The notes under the pieces: model-generated
What the model was told of the DNA's origin: nothing
The model's input: the letters and a program-made list of their open reading frames with translations, nothing else
Database searches by the model: none
Part shown: in pieces, positions 51,031-60,400 of the stretch
Position numbering within the stretch: the first letter of the stretch is position 1
How the letters are laid out: the number at the start of each line of letters is the position of its first letter
Made by a program: the position numbers and the translations under genes
Assembly: GCF_039542905.1 (NCBI RefSeq)
Contig: NZ_BAABIS010000001.1
Span: 6,014,001 to 6,078,000, forward strand
DNA: 64,000 nucleotides
From: Kitasatospora terrestris
GTDB taxonomy: Bacteria > Actinomycetota > Actinomycetes > Streptomycetales > Streptomycetaceae
Direction: 5' to 3'

Positions 51031-52040
51031 ACGTAACTCCCCCATGCGGGCGCGTTCTTGAAGCCGTGGCCGGAGTCGCCCCCTACCAGCCAGACGGTCG
51101 GGGCGGCCGGGTGCCGCCCCAGGACGAACTCCTCGTCCTCGGTGGTCGTGTAGGTACAGGTCTCGGCGGCGAGCACCGGCGCCCCGGCCAGCGCCGGGAA
51201 CCGTCGCTGCAGGTAGGCCCGGGCGGGCTGCGGCAGTTCGGGCGGCGAGGCGGGCAACACACCGGGCGGCGCCTCGACGTCGGGGACGACCTTGACCCCG
51301 GCGCTGCTCAACGCCCCTATGCCGTACATGGCGCGGCCCAGGTCGAGCCAGGCCGGTGCCCCGGGCCCGCAGGGCAGCGCGGGCGAGTCCAGGTAGTAGC
51401 TCACCTGGCCCGCCGGCCGCCCGCAGGCCAGCTCAGGGAAGAGCCCGGGCAGGGCGGCGCCGACCGCCCAGACCACCAGGTCGGCCCGGTGCTCGGCGCC
51501 GTCCACCAGCACCCCCGCCCCGGCCGGCCGGGCCTCGCCGCGCACGAACGCGCAGCCGTGCGCCCGGCAGGAGGCGGCCAGCGCCCGGACGGCCCGGCGG
51601 GCGCGCAGCACGCCCGCCTCTGGCTCGTACAGCGCGAACTCCAGTCCCTCGGTGCCCACGGCGGGGAAGCGCCGGGCCACTTCCCTGGGCGACAGCCGCT
51701 CAGCCGGGACGCCGAGGCCACGCAGCGCGGCCAGCGACCGTTCCTCCCAGCCGGTGGCCGTCCCCCGCGAGGCGAAGCTGAGCACCCCGGACGGGACCAG
51801 CAACTGCTGCCCGCTCTCGCGCTCCAACTCCCGCCAGCGGCCCAGCGACCGCCAGGTGAGCTCCGCGTACCGGCTCCGCGCCCCGTAGGCGCAGCGCAGG
51901 ATGCGGGACTCGGCCGCCGAAGGTCCCTGCTCGCCGGGCTGGTTGGGGTCGGCAACGGTCACCCGGTGCCCTCGGAGGGCGAGTTCACGGGCGACCGAGA
52001 GGCCGACCACCCCCGCCCCGACGACGAGCGCGGTGCTCAA
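50961..52040 (-). CDS. FAD-dependent amine/amino-acid oxidase
   Basis: The 359-residue protein of the DAO family has the N-terminal dinucleotide motif ALVVGAGVVGLSVARELALR (about 4-23), an acidic end VADPNQP, a middle VSYYLD segment, and a C-terminal FAD-contacting WLVGGDSGHGFKNAP (about 322-336), as in sarcosine or amino-acid oxidases. It probably oxidises a C-N bond of the pathway intermediate. The start is a TTG at 52040, 13 nt after the MetRS-like stop. Confidence 0.87.
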   Translation of the reverse strand: MSTALVVGAGVVGLSVARELALRGHRVTVADPNQPGEQGPSAAESRILRCAYGARSRYAELTWRSLGRWRELERESGQQLLVPSGVLSFASRGTATGWEERSLAALRGLGVPAERLSPREVARRFPAVGTEGLEFALYEPEAGVLRARRAVRALAASCRAHGCAFVRGEARPAGAGVLVDGAEHRADLVVWAVGAALPGLFPELACGRPAGQVSYYLDSPALPCGPGAPAWLDLGRAMYGIGALSSAGVKVVPDVEAPPGVLPASPPELPQPARAYLQRRFPALAGAPVLAAETCTYTTTEDEEFVLGRHPAAPTVWLVGGDSGHGFKNAPAWGSYVCDVLEGTTSPHPRWRLRPATTR

Positions 52041-52053
52041 CGGAGCCGGCCGC

Positions 52054-53664
52054 TCACCGGTCCATCACCTTGGCCTCCAGATCGGCGGGCTGGGGGCCGA
52101 AGAAGGTGATCCCCGCCTCCGCCGCGCCCTCGGCCGCGAGCGGGCCGACGCCCGTCCAGCGGACCGGCCCGGTGTGGCCCAGCGCCCGCCAGAGCCGCTC
52201 GGCGAACTCCGGCATGACGGGGTAGGCGAGCTGGGCGAGCAGCTGCGCGGCCGTCGCCTCCACCGCAAGCGTCGCGGCGTCCTCGGGGTGCCCGGCCGCG
52301 AACCCGGCGGTGCTGCGGACCAGGTCGCAGAGCGCCTGGGCGGCGGTGCGCGGCGAGAAGCTCCCGGCCAGGTACGCGCCGTGGCCGCGGGCGGCGAGGC
52401 GGGCCAGCTCGGCCAGCTGCGTGCGGTGCCCGTCGGTCAGGCCGGTGAGCTCGGTGGCGGCGCCGGCCGCCAGGCGGTCGAGCACCGAGGCCAGCCAGGG
52501 CTGCCAGCGCCCGGCCAACTCGCCGTCCGCCAGAGCGTGGAAGCGCTGCCAGGTGAAGTTGGTCCGCTCGTCCTCGGGCCGGTCCAGGGCCAGCACGAAG
52601 CGCACGGTGTCGGCGGGCACGTGGGCCAGCAGGTCGGTGGCCCAGATCGCGTGCCGGCGGCTGGTGGAGAACTTCGCCGCGTCGAGCTCGTAGAACTCGT
52701 TGGTCAGCAGCGCGTCCGGCAGCCGCAACGCCTCGTCGCAGGCCATCAGCAGGGCGGGGATCAGCGCGGCGTGGAAGTAGCTGTTGTCGAAGCCGAAGAA
52801 CTGCACGACCTCGGCGCTGTCCCACACCTGCCGGGGGTCGGTGGCGTCGCCCCGGCGGCTGAGCGCCTCGGCCACCGCGTTGAGGTAGCCTGGCGCCATC
52901 TCGGCCCAGACGTAGACCCGCTGGTCCTCGAAGCCCGCTACCGGCACCGGCAGACCCCAGCCGGTGGGGTGACTGAGCGGGATGTCCGGCAGCCCGGCCG
53001 CGGTCAGCTCCAGGCAGAAGGCGCGGAGCCGCGGGCTCATCACCGTCCGGCGGTGGTACTCGGCGAGCCGCTCGGTGTACCGGCTGAGCGGGAAGACCAG
53101 GCGCTGGTAGGAGCGCAGCACGGGGGCCCGGTCGCAGCTGGTGCAGCGGGGGTCGGCCAGGTCGGTGCAGACGTTGGGCCAGGCGCAGACCTCGCAGGAG
53201 CTGCCGTCGGTGGCCACACCGCAGTGCGGGCAGCCGCCCCGGACGTACGCCTCGAAGAGGTAGCGCTCGCAGCCCTCGCAGTAGAGGCAGTCCTCGGTGC
53301 GGCGCTCCAGCCGGCCCTGCCGCTCCAGCGCGAGCACGAAGTCGCGGACGGCCTCCTGGTGGCCCGTCGAGTGCTGGGGGCGGACGTAGGAGTCGACAGC
53401 GAAGCCGATCGAGTCGAAGATGGCGGCGATCTCGTCGGCGAAGTCCTGGGCCATCGCCAGGGGTTCGTGGCCCAGGGTGCGGGCTTTGGCCGGCACGTAG
53501 CTCTGGTGGACGTCCGAGCCGGTCGCGTACAGGGCGCCCTCGGCGCGCAGGTGGCAGGCGCGGGTGTAGACGTCGGCGCCGGAGTACGGGCCGGCCAGGT
53601 GCCCCAGGTGGAGGTCGCCGTTCGGGGTCGGCGGTGCGGCGGTGACTATGCTGAACACGGGCAT
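52054..53664 (-). CDS. Methionyl-tRNA synthetase-like enzyme
   Basis: The 536-residue class I synthetase has a HIGH-type motif His19-Leu-Gly-His22 (NGDLHLGHLAG), CxxC zinc knuckles in the connective domain (CLYCEGCERY, CPHCGVATDG, CEVCAWP, CTSC), and a KMSKS-like loop AAKFSTSRRH (about 329-335) changed to Lys-Phe-Ser-Thr-Ser. A shortened C-terminal anticodon-domain-like region follows. Being inside an operon with an oxidase, methyltransferase and isomerase, it is unlikely to be the housekeeping MetRS. It may activate an amino acid for natural-product assembly or give self-resistance. Confidence 0.85.
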   Translation of the reverse strand: MPVFSIVTAAPPTPNGDLHLGHLAGPYSGADVYTRACHLRAEGALYATGSDVHQSYVPAKARTLGHEPLAMAQDFADEIAAIFDSIGFAVDSYVRPQHSTGHQEAVRDFVLALERQGRLERRTEDCLYCEGCERYLFEAYVRGGCPHCGVATDGSSCEVCAWPNVCTDLADPRCTSCDRAPVLRSYQRLVFPLSRYTERLAEYHRRTVMSPRLRAFCLELTAAGLPDIPLSHPTGWGLPVPVAGFEDQRVYVWAEMAPGYLNAVAEALSRRGDATDPRQVWDSAEVVQFFGFDNSYFHAALIPALLMACDEALRLPDALLTNEFYELDAAKFSTSRRHAIWATDLLAHVPADTVRFVLALDRPEDERTNFTWQRFHALADGELAGRWQPWLASVLDRLAAGAATELTGLTDGHRTQLAELARLAARGHGAYLAGSFSPRTAAQALCDLVRSTAGFAAGHPEDAATLAVEATAAQLLAQLAYPVMPEFAERLWRALGHTGPVRWTGVGPLAAEGAAEAGITFFGPQPADLEAKVMDR

Positions 53665-53678
53665 CGCGGGTGGGCTCC

Positions 53679-54029
53679 TCAGAGGCTGACGGGTCCGTGG
53701 CTCTCCGGCCAGTAGATGGAGAGGAAGACCAGCCGCTGGTCGCTGCTGGCGTTCGTCACCTGGTGGCGGCTGCCGCCGGGGATGAACACGGACAGGTCGG
53801 GGTGGACGGGCGCGCGCTCCTCGCCGATGGTGATCTCGCCGCTGCCCTCAAGGAAGACGAAGACCTCGTTCTCCTCGTGCTGGTGCGGCTCGGTCGCCCC
53901 GCCGGGCTCGACCACGGCCCTGCCGAACCCCCAGGGGGCCAAGTCCTCCCCGCCGTGCGGGTAGAGCTGCTGGTAGCGGATGCCGTATGCGTCGGTCAGT
54001 TCGTGCTCGGTCATCGGACGGATCAGCAT
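53679..54029 (-). CDS. Small cupin protein
   Basis: The 116-residue single-domain cupin has the metal motif EPHQHEENEVFVFLEGSGEI (about 47-66), with two His and one Glu, and a second motif FIPGGSRHQVTN (about 88-99). It could be an isomerase, epimerase or dioxygenase of the pathway. ATG 54029 is preceded by GAAGGTGGG. It is the first gene of the seven-gene operon; the promoter should lie upstream at about 54040-54130. Confidence 0.83.
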   Translation of the reverse strand: MLIRPMTEHELTDAYGIRYQQLYPHGGEDLAPWGFGRAVVEPGGATEPHQHEENEVFVFLEGSGEITIGEERAPVHPDLSVFIPGGSRHQVTNASSDQRLVFLSIYWPESHGPVSL

Positions 54030-54699
54030 GGACCCACCTTCCCCCGGCGAATTCGAGGCAATGCGGCTCAGGCGCGATTCCCCCGTCAACCCCGTTCGTC
54101 ATCGATGGTTGGCGGAGTGATCATCGTCTCGGCTGTGAAGCACTGTCAAGGGGCGTCAGGCGTACCGATGTTGGCTCGGCCGAGTGGTTGGCAACCTGTC
54201 AGTCCCGGGCTGATGCGGCCTGCACATTGCCCCCTTGCGGGAATGTGTGAATTCCCGGTCGGATGCGAATTCGCGGTTCCGGGCCCGGCCGCCGATCCAT
54301 CGCCCGGAGACCTGCTGGGCTTTGGCAGTCGGTTGCCGAGGATGGTTGGCCCATTGGCGCGTCAGCTGGCGGTCGCTGCCGGTGGACGAGGGTGGTGTGA
54401 GTTCGACGGTGGCGAGGTGCCACCAGACGATCCGGTCGAGATCGAGGTGTTCCGCGACCGGGAGGGCGGCTTCGAGGTCGTGTCCCGCGTGGTGGTGGAA
54501 CCTCCGTGTGCTGACGTTCCGGCGGAGCGAGGTTCCTGGACCGGGGCTCGCGGGGCGACCCGCTGCCGTTCTCGGCGCAGGTGGCGGCGGGGGGGAACGT
54601 CCCGTCGATCAAGGGCTCGCAAGGGCCGGACAGCGGCTGTCGAGTCGCTGACCATGGCCTACTCCAAGATCGCTGCTACACCACTCGGCGGGACGCCAT
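54030..54699. other. Degraded intergenic region
   Basis: 670 nt with overlapping open frames on both strands but no convincing start, ribosome site or family match. A plus-strand stretch at about 54395-54510 and its antisense both look partly coding. The left end should carry the operon promoter. I regard the rest as decayed mobile-element sequence. Confidence 0.5.
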
Positions 54700-54852
54700 C
54701 CCCGAGGGCGCCACGAACACGATCGCGGTCAGCACCTCACGGTCCCCGTGCCGCCGACGGCCACCGCCCTGCGGCCGGGTCGGCGCCGGCGGCACCACCC
54801 GCTGGAACAACTCCCGCAACTCGTCCGGCACCAGGCGCTCCACGATCGTCAC
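54700..54852 (-). mobile_element. N-terminal fragment of an IS5-type transposase
   Basis: From GTG 54852 the minus strand reads VERLVPDELRELFQRVVPPA and GDREVLTAIVFVA, which I recognise as the N-terminal domain of streptomycete IS5-type transposases. The match stops after about 50 codons, so the element is broken. It abuts the 5' end of the decayed HTH-DUF5919 homologue and may be what truncated it. Confidence 0.78.
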
Positions 54853-54878
54853 GTGAACAGCCCATAAGCCCAAATGAG

Positions 54879-55805
54879 ATGACTTCTTACGCCAACCGGG
54901 CGAGTGTGCCCAGGGAGATGTGGCTGTCGCTGCTGCAGGAGGCCGAAACGCAGATCGACGTGCTCGTGCTCTCCGGGACGTTCTTCGCCCAGACCAATCC
55001 GCATGTCGCCGGAATGCTCGCAGAACGGGCCGCGGCCGGCGTTCGCGTACGTCTCCGCTTCGGAGATCCGATGGGCCGGGCCGCCGCCGTCCGGGGTCGC
55101 GAGGAGGGCATCGGCGACAGCCGCGCCGCGAAGATCCGCGCCTCGCTCACCTACTACCGGAGCCTGTCGGCCGAGGTCGGCTGCGAAGTGCGCCTCCACG
55201 ACACCACGCTCCACAACTCGCTGTTCCGGTACGACGGTGAACTCCTGGTCAATCCCCACGTGTGGGGTCAGCCCGCGAGTGCGAACCCTCTGTTACACCT
55301 CAAGCGAATCAACTCCACGGACTGGTTCGACAACTACGCTCGGAGCTTCGAAGCCGTCTGGGTCAACGCAAGGCCCTGGACCCCGAACCTGAGGGGAACA
55401 GCACGCACGGGCAGGACTGAGTACCTCAACGACCCCGACGCCCCGAAGGCCGACACCCTTGTCTTCGCCAGCAACCTGCTCGTGGTTGACGACGACAGCG
55501 CCATCTTGCTCCAACGCCGTCGCGACACCGGCCTGGAGGAGACGGGCGTCGTCGCGGTGGTGACCGGCTTCCTGGGCGTCTACACCAATCCGAACCACAT
55601 CGTCGCCTACACCGACGGCGAGATCCGCCAGCAGTACGAGAACGCCTACATCGGCCGTCCCGTGGGTGGCGAGCCCACCATCAACGACGAGGCCGACGGC
55701 GTCCGCTGGGTCCTGTCCGTGGACCTCGACCAGTACGACATCCACCCCGGCATGCGTCAGCAGATCGGCGACTACCTCGCTGGCACCTACCCCTACCTCG
55801 GCTGA
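54879..55805 (+). pseudogene. Decayed DUF5919-Nudix fusion, Nudix box deleted
   Basis: A single frame of 308 codons matches the DUF5919 domain of 28613-29386 (EEGIGDSRAAKIRASLTYY, LHDTTLHNSLFRYDGELLVN) and continues directly into a Nudix protein like 29383-29856 (EYLNDPDAPKADTL, YTNPNHIVAYTDGEIRQQYE). The N-terminal HTH is missing, and the two genes that are separate in the intact module are fused. Most of the Nudix box is gone: ILLQRRRDTG joins directly to LEETGVVAVV, an in-frame loss of about 28 residues. It cannot be a working hydrolase, though a protein may still be made. Confidence 0.82.
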
Positions 55806-56356
55806 GTAGCCGGCGTCGCCTCCACTCGCGCCACCGCCGCCAAGACCTCCGGTGTCGACCGGCGGATGAACCGCCCCACCACGCTGTCCGCCCCGTGGCG
55901 GCTGACGATCTCCGCCACCCGTTCCGCGGCAGTCGTGCTGGCCCCGCCGGGTGTCGTCGTCATGTCGCAGAAGACCAGCGCGTCCACCAGTCGCTGGTCC
56001 TCCAGCGGCGGGAACTCTGCCTCCAGCGCACCACGAAGCCCGCGCTCCTCCGCCTCCAGCAGTGCGAACGAGTGGTTCGCCACCAACCGTGTCAGCCGGT
56101 GGTCCGCGCCATGGACGTCACGGAGTAACCGGGCGCCGTCGAGCGGGTGGAATCCGGTAGTCACCAGCCGGGGCGCGTATCCGATGTCGTGCAGCACGGC
56201 TGCCGCGCGAAGTAGGCCGGCATCATCGCCGAGCACGCTCGCGAGGCCTCCTGCACGTGCCGCCACACCTCGCGAATGTGCCCACCGTTGCGGCAGGAAG
56301 CCGCTGAGCTCGGCCTCAGCCGTCTGGACGGCCCATCGCACCAGCTCGTCATCCAT
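55793..56356 (-). CDS. HD-domain phosphohydrolase, second copy
   Basis: The 187-residue close homologue of the element's HD protein (29853-30398) keeps all metal ligands: RWAHSRGVAARA, AAVLHDIGYAP, LVANHSFALLEAEERG and FCDMTTTPGG. It overlaps the end of the decayed Nudix frame by 13 nt, just as the intact pair overlaps. The start ATG 56356 has only a weak ribosome site; the frame is open to 56437. It could still be functional although its module partners are broken. Confidence 0.83.
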   Translation of the reverse strand: MDDELVRWAVQTAEAELSGFLPQRWAHSRGVAARAGGLASVLGDDAGLLRAAAVLHDIGYAPRLVTTGFHPLDGARLLRDVHGADHRLTRLVANHSFALLEAEERGLRGALEAEFPPLEDQRLVDALVFCDMTTTPGGASTTAAERVAEIVSRHGADSVVGRFIRRSTPEVLAAVARVEATPATQPR

Positions 56357-56458
56357 GTCCGAATGCTTGCCCTCACGGAGCCGGCGGCAGTTCTCCTCCG
56401 GAGGCCTCCTCGGGCCCTGCACCTTGGGGCACGCCATGTCCTGCCGGCAGTGCGGCGG

Positions 56459-57127
56459 TCAGCACTGCCAGAGGAAGCGGGCTCGGGCGCAGGGCTCGCA
56501 GGCGAAGGCGTAGGCCTTGCCGCGGCCGCCGAAGTTCATGCCGGTGGTGTGGGTGCAACCTTCTTCGAGCTGGGTGACCAGGGTCATCGCCTCGGTGCAG
56601 GTCGGGCAGGCGGGGGTTTCGTCGTACTGGAGCCAGGTGGGGTGGCCGCCGAGTTGGCCGAGGATCTCCATGGGGGAGCGGCTGGTGTGGGTTGTCCGCC
56701 ATTCCTTGTGTGCCTGGTCGTAGTCCGCGGGGGTCGGGGGCTCGAAGGTGACGGCGCTGACCTCGCCGAGGAGGACGGTGTCCTCGTCCTCGTTCTCGGT
56801 GTCGAGGGTGGGGACGGGGATGGGCTGCAGGCCGGTGGTGGGGAAGATCAGCGCCTGGTTGCCGCCCGAGGTGGGGTTCCATTCGGCGCACATGCCCGGG
56901 TCGTTCTGGCACATGAAGAGGGCGAGGAGGCCGCGGCCTCCGGTGGCGCCCTGGCCGGCGTGGTGGCCGAGGTCGTCGAGGAGGACGTGGGCGAGGAACT
57001 GCATGGGACCGGTGCAGGTGGCGCAGTGGGGCCAGGCGGTGCCGGGCGGGGCGAGGGGGATGCCGCCGGTGCGGGTCTGGAGGGCGTCGGGGGCGGCGGC
57101 GCCTGCGTAGGTCATGAGGGTGGTCAC
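56459..57127 (-). CDS. Cysteine-rich streptomycete protein of unknown function
   Basis: The 222-residue protein contains CxxC pairs (HCATCTGPMQFLAHVLLD, about 34; CPTCTEAMT, about 176; CEPCARARF near the end) and a central LLALFMCQNDPGMCAEWNP, a pattern resembling DUF1963/YwqG-type proteins. It may bind zinc. GTG 57127 is used; an ATG lies four codons later. It appears to be chromosomal, since it follows the HD gene but has high GC and no element features. Confidence 0.7.
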   Translation of the reverse strand: MTTLMTYAGAAAPDALQTRTGGIPLAPPGTAWPHCATCTGPMQFLAHVLLDDLGHHAGQGATGGRGLLALFMCQNDPGMCAEWNPTSGGNQALIFPTTGLQPIPVPTLDTENEDEDTVLLGEVSAVTFEPPTPADYDQAHKEWRTTHTSRSPMEILGQLGGHPTWLQYDETPACPTCTEAMTLVTQLEEGCTHTTGMNFGGRGKAYAFACEPCARARFLWQC

Positions 57128-57336
57128 GGTCGGCGAGTGTAGGGGAGGGCGCTGACGGTGACGGGGCGTCGGACCCGGCCGGGACGGGAGCGGGGGAACG
57201 CTGCGCGGGGCGGGGGCGGGGGAGGCGCCCGGCGGCGCGGGGTGGGGCTGCCGGCGACCCCGCAGGGGCTGGTGGGCCGGGTGGTTCGGGTGGTCGGGAC
57301 GGGGTGGCTTCGTGTGCGGAGGGGTGTTCCGATCCG

Positions 57337-57365
57337 TTGACATGCTCGTCATGCCTCTGTAACCC
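57337..57365 (+). promoter_or_regulatory. Candidate promoter of the glucanase gene
   Basis: A consensus TTGACA (57337-57342) is separated by 17 nt from TAACCC (57360-57365). It lies 106 nt before the start, in a 343-nt gap (57128-57470) that has no gene. The leader also carries a direct repeat ctcagagac at 57432 and 57450. Confidence 0.5.
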
Positions 57366-57470
57366 TTGCCCAGCCGAGCGCAAAAGAGTGACAGAAGTTA
57401 GTCGCTTTCTCGACTCCCACTCCCCCCACCAGCTCAGAGACCCCCACCCACTCAGAGACAGAGGGATGTC

Positions 57471-60400
57471 ATGAGATCACAACGCATCCTCCCGCGGCTG
57501 ACGGCGTCGTCAGTCGCGGTGGGCATGCTCCTGCTCGCGGGGCCGCTGCTGCCGGCCCACGCCGCAGGCGGTCCGAACCTCGCCGCCGGCAAGCCGGTCA
57601 CCGCGAGCAGCGTCAACGGCCAGTACGTGGTCGGGAACGTCAACGACGGCAACCAGTCGACCTATTGGGAGAGCGGCAACGGCGCGCTGCCCCAGTGGGT
57701 GCAGGTCGACCTGGGCAGCTCCGCGGCGATCGACCAGGTGGTGCTTAAGCTGCCCGGCAGTTGGGAGAGCCGCAGCGAGACGCTGACGGTGCTCGGCTCC
57801 ACGGACGGCAGCAACTTCTCCACCGTGGTGGGCGCCACCGCCTACTCCTTCGACCCGGGTGCGGGCAACACCGTCCGGATCAACTTCGGCTCAACCAATG
57901 CGCGTTACGTGCGGATCCAGGTCGCCGCGAACAGCGTCTGGCCGGCCGCGCAGTTCTCCGAGTTCGAGGTGTACGGCGCGGCCAGCGCCTCGGCGAACCT
58001 GCTGCAGGGCCGCACCTTCACCGCGTCCAGCTCGAACGGGCAGTACACCCCGGGCAACGCGGCGGACGGCAGCCAGGCCAGCTACTGGGAGAGCAGTAAC
58101 AACGCCTTCCCGCAGTGGGTGCAGGGCGACCTCGGCTCCGCGGTGCCGGTGAACAAGCTGGTGCTCAAGCTGCCCACCGGCTGGGAGCGGCGCGACGAGA
58201 CGCTGAAGGTCCAGGGCTCCACCGACGGCACCAACTTCACCGACCTGGTGGCCTCGGCGGCGTACACCTTCGACCCGGCGGGCGGCAACGCGGTCACCGT
58301 CAACCTGCCGACCACCACGACCCGTTACCTGCGGCTGACCTTCACGGCCAACACCGCGTGGCCGGCCGCGCAGCTGGCGGAGTTCGAGGCGTACGGCCCG
58401 AACTCCGGCGACGTGCAGGCGCCGTCCGCGCCCGCCAACCTGGCGTACACCCAGCCGGCCTCCGGGCAGATCAAGCTGACCTGGGGCGCCTCGACCGACA
58501 ACGTCGGGGTGGCGGGCTACGACGTGTACGCCGACGGGCAGCTGCTGACCAGTGTCGCCGGCAACGCGCTGACGTACACCGACAGCCGCGCCGACTCGGC
58601 GACGGTCTCGTACTACGTGAAGGCGAAGGACGCGGCGGGCAACCAGTCCGCGGCCAGCAACACGGTGACCCGCACCGGGCAGACCGGTGACACCCAGGAC
58701 CCGTCGGCGCCGGCCGGCCTGGCGTTCACCCAGCCGGCCTCCGGCCAGATCAAGCTGACCTGGGGCGCGTCGAGCGACAACGTCGGGGTGACCGGGTACG
58801 ACGTGTACGCCAACGGCGCGCTGCGCACCAGCGTGGCGGGCAACGTGCTGACGTACACCGACAGCCAGCCGGACACCGCGACCGTCTCGTACTACGTGAA
58901 GGCCAAGGACGCGGCGGGCAACCAGTCGGCCAGCAGCAACACCGTGGTGCGCACCGGCAGCGGCGGCGGCACCGGGACCAACCTGGCGGCGGGCAAGGCG
59001 ATCACCGCCTCGTCCTCGGTGTTCACCTTCGTCGCGGGCAACGCCAACGACAACGACGTGACCACCTACTGGGAGGGTGCGGGCGGCTCCTACCCGAACT
59101 CCCTGACGGTGGCGCTGGGCGCCAACGCCGACACCAGCTCGGTGGTGCTGAAGCTCAACCCGGCCTCGGCGTGGTCGACCCGGACCGAGACCGTCGAGGT
59201 GCTGGGCCGCGAGCAGAGCAGCCAGAACTTCACCAGCCTGGTGGCGGCGAAGAGCTACACCTTCGACCCGGCGAGCGGCAACACGGTCACCATCCCGGTG
59301 AGCGCCCGGGTGGCCGACGTGCAGCTGAGGATCACCGCCAACTCGGGTGCCCCGGCGGGGCAGGTCGCCGAGTTCCAGGTGGTCGGCACCCCGGCGCCCA
59401 ACCCGGACCTGGTGGTCACCGGCATCACCGGCTCCCCGGCGAGCCCGGTGGAGACCGACGCGGTCACGCTGTCCGCCACGGTGAAGAACGCCGGTACGGC
59501 GGCGGCCGGCGCGAGCGCGGTCGACCTCTTCCTGGGCTCCACCAAGGTCGGCACCGCGCAGGTCGGCGCGCTGGCGGCGGGCGCCTCGGCGACCGTCTCG
59601 GCGGCGATCGGCGCGCAGAACGCCGGAAGCTACCAGCTGTCCGCGAAGGCCGACGCGGCGGGCGCGGTGGTCGAGCAGGACGAGACCAACAACGGCTTCA
59701 CCAGCCCGACCCCGCTGACCGTCTCCCCGGTGGCCAGCTCCGACCTGGTGGCCGCGCCGGTCGCCTGGTCGCCGTCGAACCCGGCGGTGGGCAGCGCGGT
59801 GAACTTCACCGTCGCGATCAAGAACCAGGGCACCGTCGCCTCGGCGGCCGGCAGCCACGCGGTCACCCTGACCGTCGCGGACGCCACCACCGGCGCCGTG
59901 GTGAAGACCCTGACCGGCTCGTACAGCGGTGCGATCGCCGCCGGCGCGACCACCTCGCCCGTCTCGCTGGGCAGCTGGACGGCGGCCAACGGCCGGTACA
60001 CGGTGAAGACCGTGATCGCCAACGACAGCAACGAGCTGCCGGTCAAGCAGGGCAACAACACCAGCACCCAGCAGCTGTACGTGGGCCGCGGCGCGAACAT
60101 GCCGTTCGACACCTACGAGGCCGAGGACGGCGTGCTGGCCGGCGGGGCGGCCGTGGTCGGCCCGAACCGGACCATCGGCGACGTGGCCGGCGAGGCCTCC
60201 GGCCGCAGGGCGGTGACCCTCAACCAGACCGGTTCGTCGGTGGAGTTCACCACCAAGGCGCCGACCAACACCCTGGTCACCCGGTTCTCCATCCCGGACG
60301 CGGCGGGCGGTGACGGCACCAACGCCACCCTGAACGTCTACGTGGACGGCAGCTTCCTCAAGTCGATCGACCTGACCTCGAAGTACGCCTGGCTGTACGG

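Noticed and set aside
53670..54878. 5' extension of the DUF5919-Nudix relic back to 53670
   Set aside because: The frame runs antisense through the cupin gene and the IS fragment; homology begins only at about 54879.
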